Positions 1-12,060 of a DNA stretch of 64,000 bases are shown here, one piece after another. Under the pieces are notes generated by a model. It had not been told where the DNA came from and did no database searches. It saw nothing but the letters and a program-made list of their open reading frames with translations. A program made the position numbers and the translations under genes. This stretch comes from Rallus limicola (lineage: Eukaryota; Chordata; Aves; Gruiformes; Rallidae), in assembly GCA_022605955.1 (NCBI GenBank), contig JAKCOZ010000012.1:20927015-20991014 (forward strand), given 5' to 3'. Every line of letters starts with the position of its first letter. Within the stretch, counting starts at the first letter, position 1.

Positions 1-3000
1 TTTTAACATGTATATAGGTAGGTTGTAATGTCAGGAGATGAGGCTGAAAGGGCAGCTCTGAGTCAGCTCTCGGGTGAGTTCTGAGTATTTCCTTTCTACA
101 TGGATGCGATCCAGGCATTTATCTCAGTTCAATAAACCCCACTTATTTCTGATGCTCATTCAAATAGACTTTGAATCCTTTGTGCCCACAGACCAGGGCT
201 GCACGTTCAGGATCTGCATGGCTCTCTCTGGGAAGGCTGGAATATGCAGAGTCAGCAGGGGGAATGTTTTTGGGGTGATAGCTAAAGTGGGCTTTTATTT
301 TTACGTATATTTATATATATATGTAAGATAAGATAAAAGCAGGTCCACCCACTTTTGCCATCTGTACGTCTTACTGGCAGGAGAAGCTTGCCACACAGTG
401 ACTGGGGTGTGAGGCGTCTCCTGTTGGGTTTGCAGAGCCATGCACAGCCCTGCCTGTCTCGGGCACTGTAAGCAATGGTGCTCTGGCAGGTGGGTGAATG
501 GCTGACTGGACAAAATGGTTTCATTTACAGTATCGACCCCTTGTCTGGATACAGCCCCTAAGACTTGGGTAGCATCCTTCCTGTGTCCAGTCTGCAGGGG
601 CAGAAGGACCCCAGCAGAACTGCTGTAGGGGAGTGGGTTCAGGCTTTGTCCTCAGCACAAGCTCACCTTACCCCCATCACAGAGGTTAGACAAATAAGGC
701 TAAAACCAGAGCAAGTGATACTTCACAGGTGGAAATCTGTCCCTAGGGGCTCCTGGGGTTTCTACCAGCTAGGACTAAGGATGGTGCAGCCGCAGCATGG
801 GGCTCCAGTGCCTGCCAGGATGGCTGCGGGGGGACACTGTGCTTTGGCTGGGGCCCCTCTGCCAGAGCTCTCTGCATCCCACCATACCACCCCAGCATCT
901 TTCGCGTCCCTGGGTTTGGGCTGAGCATGTCCCACGGGCTCTTTCAGCTGCCTGAAGCACATTTTCCTTTATTTCCCTCCAGGCTGCCTTTTCCCAGTTG
1001 CTGCATTTTGCTCAGTGGAATGATTTTGAGGGCACCAATTTCAATTGCCTTTACAGAGCCAAGATTAATACTGAGTTTATGCCCCGGTGTAGCAGAGCTT
1101 TAAGCATCCCCCAACAGCGTGTGTATTTCAAAGTAATGTAATGGCTCCTAAACCCAAATGCTGCTTAAAACCACCGCCGTGCCCCGCTGTAAATACCAGC
1201 GGTGCCTGAACTGCAGCACCAACACTAACAGCTCTGTTGGCAGTATTTACATGCCCATTAACTTCCCACCCTGATGACTGTTTCATTACCACCAGGAGTG
1301 TAAGCACATGCAGATGCTGTGGATGTGGTTGGATGCTGCTGGGGCTGGGAGAGGTGCTGGTCCTCACTTGTGAGAGGGGAACGGTCTGGTGGCACCGCTG
1401 CTTGTGACCTTCTCTGGAAGGTGTCTGGGGTCTCTGAGAGTATTGAGATATATGTCCTGTTTATGAAAGGACATGGCCACAGCATGGCCTGGGGCAGAAC
1501 TGAGGTTGTCTCCCTGGGGATGTGGCACTGCTTGTTCTGGGATGTGGAAGGAGCAAGTGGGTGGCTCTGCATCCGCCTTTGAGGATGATGTGGCTGGAGG
1601 CTGGGATGTTGCAACAGTACTGGCCAAGGTGATGGGCTTGCTGTGACACTGATTTCAATAGTTTGTGTAAGCTCTGACCAGGACAACCTCCTGCCTGGTC
1701 TCAGTGGAAGCAGCTAGACCTTGCCCACAGAGGACAGGCTCAGCCCCTTGGGTTCCCTTGCCTGGGGGCAATGCTCCAGAGGGATGGATGCTTTGGGAAG
1801 CCGTGGCTGCAGTGCAGCACCTGTGCATCCTTTAGCAGGAGCAGTGGTGTGAGCAGCCTGGCTCTGATGGGACTGGACTGGGGCGTGCTTGGGCATCTCT
1901 TCCCAGCCTGAATTCTGCTGCCATTGCATGTGAAGCTGAGGGTCTGCTGGGCTTGGCAGGGAGCTTCCTTGTGACTCTAAATGAAGCTAGACTTCAGAGG
2001 CTTGAGCTCTCCAGTGGTTAAATATGGAGGAGGAGCTGCCCTGCCCGTGCTGCAGCGAGGACCCTCTCTCCTCTGTGCCAGAGTCACTGGTGTGAGAGGG
2101 TTTCTACTGCTCCTTTGGAGAGACCTTCCTCTCCACCAGACACTGTAGCAACAGCTTGTGTTTTCCTCTTTCCCTTTTCAGCTCTGCCTGTGTAGGGAAA
2201 TGCTCTCCTCCTGCTTCGATCACTTCTCTAAAGGTCAAAGATTCGATCCAAGCAAGCAACCTCAGGTCTGGTTTTCTTGGTCCCCAAGCCTCGCGGGTGA
2301 ATTTTTGAGGTGCAGGATCATAGTTGAGTTGCAACTTCAGGGGGTGCCCTTCTGTTCTGTATCACCCCTTCTGAGGGACACACCTGTGTTTTGCTAAAGA
2401 AATACATATAGGTGGGAGGAACAGAGGAAAGTCCATCAATAGAACAGGTCATCACTGATTTTTCAAAACGATGGATTTACTGAGCACGTTTGCTGCCTTG
2501 GGCCAGTGATTTTTGACTGTTTAGAAAGGAGCAGAGGGATTATAAGAACCTGTGTGTGCAGAAGTACACAAGACATTAATTATGGGGACCGCGTTGCGAT
2601 ATGGTCTAGCAAGAGCTAATGGAGCAGGAGAAACCTGTGGAAAATGTTAGCGAGAGCCGTCAGGATGTTTGTCTTACAAGCTGCTCTGGATGATCTCATC
2701 TCTCCCCACGTTTCGGAGGGCGAGGGCTGTGCCGGGTCAGCAGGAGGCAGCGGGCAGACACCCCGGCCTGGAAGGAGGGTGATCGGGTGGAGGTATGTGG
2801 GCTGCCCATGCTGACAGGCAGAGAGGGGTCCCAGCGACTGGGATGCTTGTTGTATTAGAGGTGAAAAATGTGGGTGGAAAGAGGATGGCTTGAGGGCCTT
2901 TGGGAAGCGTAAAATTCTTTTCTTTCCGATCCTCTGGAACAACCAAAGTAAAATGTTATTTGCAATTGTAGAGCCAGGCAAGAGCCTGGGGAGCAGCTCA

Positions 3001-3189
3001 GGACAGCAACAGAGTCCCTGGTGAGGGGCTGCAGCAGGCAGGAGGGATGCAGCAGGGCTGGGGGGATGCTGTGTCAAGGCATGCAGGGTGAGGATGCTTC
3101 CTTGGGGAAATTCCTTCTCTTCTCACCCCTTCTCTGTGCCATGGCTCATGCAGATGATACCTTGGGGACCAACCGATGACAAACGGGTC

Positions 3190-3400
3190 AAAAATGGTGG
3201 CCTGGTGATGTCGGGGCCAGAGGTCAGCTCACTGTCGTGATTTATAAGAGGCCTCGCTCGCTGCGTCCCAGCGCTGCCGTGGCTTCTCATTCACGCTGGG
3301 GATGACGAAGAGCCCTGCTTACACAGCGTCACCGTGCTGGCAGGGGCTGCTTTTCGGAGCAGGAAACCGCTCCCTTTTATCCTCGCTTGATCTTTCCGCA
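3190..3400. promoter_or_regulatory. Small CpG-enriched block, candidate enhancer or minor promoter
   Basis: This block holds more CpG dinucleotides than its flanks (for example in the clusters around 3250-3270, 3290-3310 and 3330-3370). It also carries a TTTATAAG motif near 3240 of the CDX/HOX type. No ORF or splice structure accompanies it. The role is inferred from composition only; it could also be a chance local enrichment. Confidence 0.25.
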
Positions 3401-3639
3401 TGAAATATGTGCAGTGCCCTTGTCAGCAGCGAGAGCCTCCTCAGGAAAAAAAAAAAAAAGCAAAGCCCTGTGAGCAGGCAGAAACAGATGTTTACCTTTA
3501 ACTTCTTGCTTTGTGCGGACTGGGGAAGCTGGAGGAAGGAGGTGTTAGGGGAGGGAGGACCACAGCACAGGAGAAAACACTCTCCGAAGGCCTGAGAAAG
3601 TTGCGTGGGGCTGGATCTGCCTTCCCCTTGATTTTGCTG

Positions 3640-3950
3640 GGGCTTTTATTTTATATTACTTTTGTTGTTATTGTTGCTGTTATTATTTAAGCGCTCTGTT
3701 CTATTAAGGGCAAGATAATTGCTTTTTCTTTCTTCTGCCTGAGCTTCTCAATGCAATTAAGATGCAGAAAACAAATGCCTAGACATGAGGATGATCTAAT
3801 AGGCACCGACCAGCCCGAGTCACCGTGGCCCAGTTTAAAAACATGGCACTTCTCCAGGATCTGTTTGTTTCTCTTAATACGGTGATTTGTTTTTCTATAT
3901 TGTTCTCTGTAATTATCATCACACGGCGCGTTCACTGGCTCTAGGTTCAG
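3640..3950. promoter_or_regulatory. Candidate conserved non-coding element
   Basis: The block contains low-repeat, AT-rich sequence with several homeodomain and forkhead-like words: ATTTAAGCG near 3687, GTTTGTTT near 3863, TAATTATC near 3911, and a mixture of CpGs near 3925. It has no long ORF and no repeat signature. This texture is typical of vertebrate conserved non-coding elements near developmental genes, but conservation cannot be measured here. Confidence 0.25.
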
Positions 3951-4337
3951 TGGAATATAAATCTGGATTTAGTCTATTGAAGTTGGTGTCAGATACGTTT
4001 GCTTTGACAACTGAACTAGATCTCAGTCTCATTTATCCTGCTGCAGCTCCAAACTAACTCCACCAAAGTAAATACAGCTGCTTTCTTACCAGGGTTCCCC
4101 AAAAAGCCTTTGCCATGGTCCTTGGCTAAACTTCCCACCCTTGTGCTGACCCTCACGCTGCCGTGGCATTGGGCAGTGCCTTCAGAGTGAGCCTTGCTTG
4201 GAAGCCTGACCTAACTGGAGAAGAAAGGATGGCTGTGCTGGAGCCATCGCCTACCCCTGCGCCGCTGGCGATGCAGGAAGGCATCCCTTCTCTGCTCTAG
4301 ATCAGGCTCCCCCCTAAACATGGGGTAGGCCTGGGCT

Positions 4338-4490
4338 CAGAATCACAGAATCATGGAACGTTAGGAGTTGGAAGGGACCTGAAAAGCTCATCTAGTCCAA
4401 CCCCCCTGCCACAGCAGGATCACCCAGGCTAAATCACACAGGAATTCACCCAGGTGGGGTTTGGATGTCTATAGACACCCCTTGGTCTCA
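4338..4490 (-). mobile_element. CR1 LINE 3' fragment
   Basis: Read on the minus strand, the sequence ends with the ATTCTRTGATTCT-type tail of avian CR1 retrotransposons (plus-strand AATCACAGAATCATGG at 4341). Next to it lies the near-universal CR1 core meaning 'ggttggactagatgagctttt...ggtcccttccaactcc'. The similarity continues toward CCAGGCTAAATCAC at about 4425 and then fades near 4490. The copy is a 5'-truncated, non-coding relic of the CR1 3' end, as are most avian CR1 copies. The left boundary is firm because the terminal octamer repeat is visible; the right boundary is approximate. Confidence 0.9.
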
Positions 4491-7400
4491 GGGTGCTCCC
4501 AAACCTGGTGCTTTATCCAGAGTGCCAGGCTGGGAAACAGCTTTTACACACCTGTGAGATCCTTCGGCTCCTTTGTCTCCCCATGTGGCATGTACCTGGC
4601 TAGTGCTGAGCTGGGCTTCGTCCATAGTGCCCGATATTGATCTTTCCCAAGCTCGTTTTCAGCAGCTTTGGGGGAAAATTGACAGAAAAACTCAGACAAA
4701 AAAAAGCAGGATGGTTTAAAAACAAACAAACCAAAGAAAAAATAACCAGTGTTATTGCTGTGAGTAGGGCTGACATCTGCTAGTCAAAGCTGTTGAATTG
4801 GAAATTTCAATTCTAAATCCTTGCATTTTGGGATTAAGCACAGGAGGTGCCCATGGGTCGTTCCCTCTCCCAGGGAGCTGCCTGGGGGTTTCCATCCTTG
4901 GACATGGACCGAAGTCACGTAGCAGCACTCACAGACCACATGTGTGGCTTCACTGGCTCTGCAGGGCTGGCTGCGTGCTGCTCCTCTACCTGGATGGGGT
5001 GATTCCAGCCTGGGAGTGGATGTACATTGCAGCTCTGCTGTGCATGTGAAGTCAGTAGTGTTGGATGGAGGATGTGGCCTCTGCTCGGATGCGTTCTTAT
5101 GTGGAAATCACTGGGGAAAGCATAGGTTGCTGTGCTGCACTTGATGGCCATGGCTGGTCCCTGCTCTTCCCCTGGGAGCAGCTCTCCTATGGACTCTGGT
5201 AGGCATTCCTTTAAAGAAGAGGAAAAAAAAACCCCACAAAACCTTTCCAACCTCTTCCCATTCACAGTTCTGGTAGATAGAGCTGAGGGGTTATGTTTTA
5301 TTTCCGCCCCCCCCCTTTCTCAGATGGAGCCTGTGCATGGCGATGGGTGTCCAAAACATCTCTTGCTTCCCAGTGCTTGCCCCAAACTACTCCTCCAGCC
5401 CCTGCACAGAGGTGCACCTCACAGCCCTGTGCTGCTACATGATAAGACAGCTGGAAAGAAGCTATTTTCTGATTTTTCCGATACTGCTGTTTATCTCTAA
5501 TGCTAGTTTTCACTGGCAGTTTGAGAAGTTCTTAGAAAACTCTTCAACTTCCCCCTTAGTACCAAGGTGATAAGAAGCAGATAAAACTTATCGTTTGCTA
5601 ATAACCAAAAAAGAAGTTTAGAGGTTGGGCTGTTTTTTGTTTTTTTTTTTTTTTTTAGATGCGAACTGGGTGTTTATTATTTGGGGTTTTTTTAGAGATG
5701 ACATGTGCCTCACCCCTGCCCTGAGAAGAAAGGGAAATGATTAGCAGTTTTCTAGTGGATTTAAAAAAATTACCCCAAAATGCAATATTCTTACTGAAAA
5801 ATTGAAACTTGAAGATTTTGGGGCAAAAACTTTTGATACAGAGCTTGAGGTTCTGACTGGGAAACTTCCCCAAGGGGAGTTTCTCTCTGGTGGGGGCTCT
5901 GTTGGCGGGGCTGCATGTCCCACGTCACCCCCAATGCCCTTTCCAATGGCAATGAAGATATTCCTGGTTGCAGTGTCCTGCTGGGGGTGAGGTTGGGCTT
6001 GGGAGGTCTTCCCCATGCAGGAAAGGGGAAGCAATTTTTGTTATTTAAAAAAACCACAACAACCCAAAACACACTGTTTTCCAGAGAGCAGCAGGAGCAT
6101 CTCTAAAGATTCCTGTTATGAACCCACCATGTGCCTGGTAAACGTCGTACCTGTTGGCTCCGAGCATCACTTCAGAGCAGAGAGGTGTCCTGGTCCTTCC
6201 TGAGCACAGCCTACGCCAAGTTGTCCCCATTAAAATTCAGGCAGCAGCCCTCCTCACTGTTCCTTTTCTCAGCTGGCATTGAAACCTGTCAGTGTTACAG
6301 CCCATGTCGTGGTTGATGTTTTGGGCACTGAGCTCAAAAACAGGAACAATTTGACTCTCGACACCAGCATTTTTGATTTGAGAACTGAAAGGCATCTGGA
6401 AGTGCTGTGTTTTCACTGAATGTTCCTTGCTCCCAAGATACAGTGTTTTTAAGGCATTACAGGAGCAAAAACCAATCCCAGTGCCTTGAAAGCTTTTTAC
6501 GCTGCCTCTGCTTCATGGAAATACTGACTCAGGGCCAAATGGCTGATTATGCCCTATGATGTAAGAAGGAGTTAGAAAGCTTAGCGGGGAATTAGAGTAA
6601 TGCAGTTTGGATGTGTCTGTGTGCGATGAAGGGGGACGCATCATTTATTAGAAAGCTTTAAATCTTTTGCAGCTCTGTGCTAGTCACTTGCAGAACTACT
6701 GCAGGCCCTGTTGGAAGGGATGGGGACTTGAAGCGTGATGAGCTCTTAGCTGCTGAACTGGGCCCGTGTTTGAGGTCTCTTCAGTCTGTTTAATGGCTGT
6801 GAGATCTCCCTTGGTAGGGTGTGGAGGAAGCGAACAGCACTGCTGCAGTGGGTCTGAGGAAGAAAAGGGCTTTGCTGTGTTACACTTCTGGAAGGGGAAT
6901 GAGGATAGAGCAGTGTCAGGGCTGGTGTCCAAGTTCTGGCCTGACTTCTGTCATCAGACTGAACTAAAGGTGGAGATTTGGGGACTGACCCTGGGGTGGC
7001 GCAGGGAGGGCGGGTTGCAGGTACTGGCAAAGGGAGGGGTGAGGTGCAAGAGCAGCTCCAGCCCAGCCTCTTCCCTGCTCCCTGCTGCTGGGACCCATTG
7101 CACTGGGGAAGATTTTATGGTTTACTTTATGTTGTCCTGCCAGGGAGAAAACCCATTCATCGTAAGTGCAAACTCGGAGATGAGTGAAAATCAAAGATGA
7201 CTCAAGTGCCTGGAGGCATAAAACCACCTACTGAATTGTTCAGCACAAAGACACCGTTCGTGTACAGATTCATATGTACAACACTGCTGGTCCTCAAATT
7301 TTGGAGCTCACTGCAACCCATAAGATGGGAATGCCTGGCTGCTGCCAGCTGTTGGAGAGACTTGGGGTGGAAAGTCCCATCACTCCCTTGCTGTAGTGCT

Positions 7401-7904
7401 GTGACAAACAAGAAGGAGCTGGGGACACACCGACTTGGAGCTGAGGATGGATGGTAGGTTAGTTGCTGCTTAAACCTGTGGTCTGGCTGCAGCAAAGTGC
7501 CAATGGCAGTCACTATCCTGCCCCTGAGCCCCTGCAGAGCCGGAGGGTAACATGCTGTACCTGCCACACCAGGCGCATCTCTGCAGTTCACTCCTGCTTT
7601 CTAAATATATGTTTCATGTAGGTACACATACAGGTAGACACACATACAGGTGCCCCAGCAGATTATTCCATCCCTTCCCGGTTTCCAGCAGAGCTGCTGT
7701 GAGTGGGCAGCCGGCTGCCCTCGCCCTGCCCGTGGCATGGCCCTGGCTGCCTCTCCTGCCTGCCAGGCCACTGGCTCGGCCCCACAGCTGTGGTTTCTGT
7801 CAGCCAGTTACCGGTGTGGAAGGCTGTCTCATCCCACTGCTTCCCACCTCAAGTGAGTCATCGGGCGAGTGCTGAATTATATTCGATGCCTCTCTCTGAA
7901 ACGC

Positions 7905-8060
7905 CGGCTTTGAATGACGGTGCAGGTCATTAGGTCCTTAATTTCCTCTTTAATGGATTTTTCTAATGAGCTTGATGAATAAATAGATGCTCAATAGTAA
8001 ATAGAAATACCATTTGCGATCTCGGATTTGAGACGAGGCCTTAATGTTGCCATTATTTAT
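7905..8060. promoter_or_regulatory. Candidate conserved non-coding element (homeobox-motif cluster)
   Basis: Within about 150 bp there are many TAAT/ATTA cores: GTCATTAGG, CTTAATTTCC, TTTAATGG, CTAATGAGC and CCATTATTTATG. A GATGAATAAATAGATG stretch is also present. There is no simple repeat, no transposon signature and no ORF that belongs here. The density of homeodomain-type cores and the even, non-repetitive texture suggest an enhancer. This is inference from composition. Confidence 0.3.
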
Positions 8061-9889
8061 GTTTACAGAAGTCCCCTGGCTCTCACAGGAGGTGCAATAC
8101 GTGCAAACAGGGGCACGATTGGGCCTGGAAGCACACGGCACCACCCGCACAGGCTGCTGCCGGAGGACCAGCTGGAGCATGTGGGCCATTTTTGGACCAT
8201 GAATGAACTCCTGACCCCCTGTGGACGGGACCCAGGCCAAGCAAGTCCTTTTTCTGATGGGAGGAAGGACCCAAGAACATTTCCAAGCAGACATTGCTAC
8301 GTGGCACTTTGTAGGTACAGGGCATGTCCCCGCAGCTGTGGGGGGCTGCGGGCCCTGGGGACATGTTGTGCAAGCCTGGGGCTGTGTTTGGAGAGGAGAG
8401 AGTGTGATCAGTGTCCGGCCTGTGTCTTCACCCAGTCCAACATCTGGACTTGGCCCCTTGGTGGGGATCACACTCAGTCAGTGATGCCTTCAATGGGAGC
8501 TGTCTGCCCCAATGGGCACAGTGGTTTGAGCCTCCTGGTTTACAAGTACCACTGGGCAGAGTAATGTGACTACACATTCACATCCATTTATTTAAAGCCA
8601 GCAGCATCCTCAGCGAATATTTTTGTGCATTACCGTTACCAGCAATGCATCATCGTTACCAGCAAGGCTTCAGAGGATGCACAAGCATGGTGTGATATTA
8701 CTTAAACCTCTGCAAGTACTGCATGATAATTAATCAGGCAGGGGCTGGGTATGTTTTCACCTTGCTTGGCAGAGAATAATGCAATGTAATGGAGCAGGAT
8801 TTTGGTTACAATTCTCTGCTGAGCTGAACTCCCCCCAGGACATCCCAGCCCGACTGTATCCCTCCTGCCTGCTGCAGCCTTGGATGGGACCCCTGGTTCC
8901 TCTGGGCTGGGTTCTCACCCTGTGCACCAACTCAGCACTATCTTCAGTAGGAAGAAAAAGACTTGCACAAGGCTTCTGGCCTGTGGTGCTCTCGTATATG
9001 TATGGGGAGACCCCTGTCCTGACCTGGGGGGAATCAGCTCTCCATAGTATTTGAACCAAAATCCTGTGCTTTTGCACAGCATCATTCTGCCCTTGCTGGC
9101 ATGGATGTTATTTGATTTTTGGGGTCTCTTCCTGCAGCTGCTTTGACTACAGTGCTCCCTTCAATTGTGATGCTATGTATTAATAGGGGACAGTGTTGGC
9201 AGCAGAAAAGGGTTGCAGAAGCATGCATTTGTCTTGCTGTCCAGTAAGCCACATAACAAATAGCGATGCCAAGTGTAATCCTGCTTCAGTTAAAACTGTT
9301 GCTTTGGTTTGTCATCATTCATTGTTCAGAGTGCAGCTGCTTAATGACAGGATGTGGGAAATGAAAAGTTGGGGTTTGGGGTTTTTTTATGTCCTCATAG
9401 ACTTTTTAAAACAAAAAAATCCTGAGCAACAGAGGGAGAGAAGGAGCTTGCACAGAAACGCCTGGATCTGAATGCTGAGATGGAGCCTGGCTGGAGCAAG
9501 CCTCCCCTCAACAAGGCTCAGGAGACAGGAGGGTTTGCTATGAGCTTTAAAAATAACCTGCTGCATAAAGCTGGGCAGTATCTGTGCCTTGGTGTTGTTT
9601 GCTTACGTTACACATCTGGTGCAGCTGTCTCTGCCCAGCTCCTTGCAGAACGGGACCTGAGAAGAAATGAGAGAGGAAAGACAAATGCCACGTACCTGCG
9701 TGGGGCTGCTGCTTTGCAAAATGCCCCGTGTCCGATGTAGTTAGCAAACATTAGACTTCAAACCTGATTATAGTGGCATGGAGAGAATTATCCATATGTA
9801 CTGTGAGCAGGCTAAGGCGGCCAGAGGAAGCTTCGTTAAGCTAATGATGGGAGAGACACCCCCGGCACTGCAGAAAGCTGGGGTGTGTG

Positions 9890-10040
9890 GAGTGTCTTTT
9901 TCATTTTTAGCTCCATTTTAATGATGATCTTAATTTTTATACAGGCCGTGGCAGGCTCCGCCCCTTTGGCATGCTAATTGCTTCTAGCTGACGGTTCAGG
10001 ATTACCAGCGGGCACGTGATCTTTGCTCTCAGTGGGAACT
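9890..10040. promoter_or_regulatory. Candidate conserved non-coding element with POU-like site and E-box
   Basis: The block contains ATGCTAATTG at about 9971, which combines an octamer-like POU word with a homeodomain core. It also has a GC-box-like GGCTCCGCCCC at about 9954 and a CACGTG E-box at about 10013, together with AT-rich flanks such as ATGATGATCTTAATTTTTAT. No ORF or repeat explains it. Regulatory function is inferred. Confidence 0.3.
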
Positions 10041-11829
10041 CTCCTACCTGGGTGCACTGCACGTCATGTAAGCAAACAGGGAAGGCTGATGGGTTTGCTG
10101 GGAGATGTGTTTCGTCCAGACTTTAAACTCATTTCTGGCAGGCACAGCCCTTGAGGAGCTGCTGAAGGTTGGGACGTGGCCAACAAATCTGCATAATTGC
10201 TCGCCCATCCCCTGCTTCTCTCTGCCTCTGGAAATATTCTCGCTCCCCTCCTCTAAGTATATTTATTAAGCCCTGGCCTGAACCATGTGAAATCAGTGTG
10301 GAATTTGCCTGAGGTTTGCCTTCACCAGCCCAGGGCTTCTCGGCAGCATAAGCACAATTAAAGGAGGTGCTGGGCTTGGGGTGCTTATTGGAAACGGAGA
10401 AAGAGAAGAGTTGGGGGGGCTGTGCCCTGTGTTCTCTGCTCTTGGCACAGCAGAAGGGATGGGGAGCCACTGAAATCCCGCCGTGGGCTTACCACATACG
10501 TGGCACTTACCGTGTCCTGCCATCTCAGATAAATCTCACCTCTTGTAGGATTACCGGGTCTGTCACAAGCAGAGCACTTGCCCTGCTCATCACCACCCTC
10601 TCAGTCCAAAAGTTGTTTGGTTTTTTGTGGGTTTTTTATTGTTTTGCTTTGTATCCCTTACAAAAGTCTATTCCAAGGGCTCTGCTGTTGTCTTACTTTT
10701 GCTATTTTAAGTCCCGTGGCACAAAAAGGCTGACTCACAGAAAGCCGTGTTGTAGGAAATATTGGCTCAGCTGAGGAAATAATTCTCAGTTCATTCTTCC
10801 ACCATTTGCTTTGGGTTTGGTTTTTTTTTTCTTTCCTGTCCCTCTCCTTTCTGTGTGAGCATCTTTTGGTCTCGTGTTACAGCATACACTGAGGCACCAT
10901 GAGAAATCAAGAGCTATTTCTAATGCATGTAGCACTGGTCTACCCAGTCAAATGTCTGTTCAGTGCCCCCAAGTGTTTTATGTACCCACTAGAAGCGTTA
11001 CACAGGATGCTCACACAGCTCATAAAATTTGGTCTGGGGTTGGAAATGGTTTGTGGAAATGCTCTGCTTAATCTACTGCGTCCGTTTACAGTTAAAGCAT
11101 TGTCGTGGCACACATCAGAGGGGAGGAAGATTACAACCAGCTCAGGGAAGTTTGATATGTTATCAGAAGTCCTCAAGAATAAAACTGAAAGAAATGGATG
11201 TTCAAGGAAATACAGATAATTGGCTCAAAAAAGGGGAAATACAGGAGGCCTCAGCAAAGCAAAGCCATCCTTCTGGCCTTGCAGTCAGCTTTGCCTGACA
11301 TGTACCTGCAACCACCCTTTCACAGCCAAAGGACTGTGTCAAATAAACCCTGAGCCATGCAAGGGTGTCCTTTAATTGCATGTTAAGCACACCAGTGATG
11401 TGCAGTGAAGGACAAAACTGTAGGTCCGGGATGAAATCCTTGCCCAGATGGGTGAGAGGCAAAAAATAAATCCCCAAGAACTGCAAAACCTCAACCAACC
11501 TCAGGGGCTGTAATGACCAGAGGAAGTTGTCTAATAACATATTGCAGGGTATGCTTCGACACTACCATGCACATCATTTTATGTTCAATATGCCAGAAAA
11601 TAATGATTAGCATCTTAGACATGTGGATATAGCATATCTATCTGCAGGGAAGCAGCTGATAGCTATAATATAGTAAGAAGAAAAATCAGGGACTTTTGAA
11701 TGTCCCTATTGATACTATTTTTTCCAAACCTTTTTGACACTGTCATTAGCAAAACCTAATTAGAAGGCGGTTTTCAACAATTGCTGTCCTCAGGACATGA
11801 AGTATAGCCCTCACATAAATAATATGACA

Positions 11830-12060
11830 ATCTTTAAAATACTTTATAAACACTAATTTACCCTCCCAATTTTCTTATGAGATAAATAATTGTGTGTTAA
11901 CAGTAATATCATCATCATTAGTAGCTGTGTTAGTCTTCTCTTTTTATAGATGGAAGCTCATGCCCTGGTAATAAACAGCCTGCTGAAGGCCACATGAGAA
12001 GCCTTTCAGGAGTCTGATTAGGAAGCAAACAGCCGTGGCTCCATCCTCTGCTCACATAAA
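11830..12060 (-). mobile_element. Ancient MIR-like amniote SINE (MIR1_Amn type)
   Basis: Read on the plus strand, the order is ACTTTATAAACACTAATTTACCCTCC, then TATGAGATAAATAATTGTG, then a Y-rich TTTTTATAGATGGAAG, then GAAGGCCACATGAGAAG. It ends with AGGAGTCTGATT...GGCTCCATCCTCTGCTC. This follows, in order, the reverse complement of MIR-type SINEs: 'gcgctttacaaacattaat', 'ccctgtgaggtag', 'ccattttacagatggg', 'gcccaaggtcacacag' and 'caggactcctgactcc'. The match is diverged, as expected for a SINE predating the bird-mammal split. Subfamily naming is from memory of the consensus order. Confidence 0.6.

Larger units (their letters stand above)
1..4337. other. Upstream non-coding DNA, no gene seen
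   Basis: I see no supported gene. ORFs in this stretch are short, occur on both strands at once and have no recognisable domain or convincing splice-site pair. Composition is moderate in GC with many CTG/CAG and TGGG words typical of avian unique sequence. Small simple runs are present: a TA-rich stretch near 305-325 and an A-run near 3446-3458. Two sub-blocks, 3190-3400 and 3640-3950, look like regulatory elements and are listed separately. Confidence 0.6.
4491..11829. other. Upstream non-coding DNA, no gene seen
   Basis: No supported gene. The longest ORFs (for example 8028-8564 on plus and 7950-8471 on minus) overlap each other in opposite directions, lack recognised domains and have no splice context. 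A T-run lies at 5637-5656. A short imperfect tandem of ACACATACAGGT occurs at about 7624-7651, and the 12-mer CGTTACCAGCAA occurs twice, 20 bp apart, at 8634 and 8654. Two candidate regulatory blocks (7905-8060 and 9890-10040) are listed separately. Confidence 0.6.

Noticed and set aside
1258..1686. 142-codon minus-strand ORF
   Set aside because: No domain, no splice context and overlapping ORFs in two other frames; treated as chance.
7950..8564. Overlapping ORFs of 173 (minus) and 178 (plus) codons
   Set aside because: They oppose each other over the same GC-rich DNA, lack recognised motifs and begin inside the AT-rich candidate enhancer; no splice sites support either.
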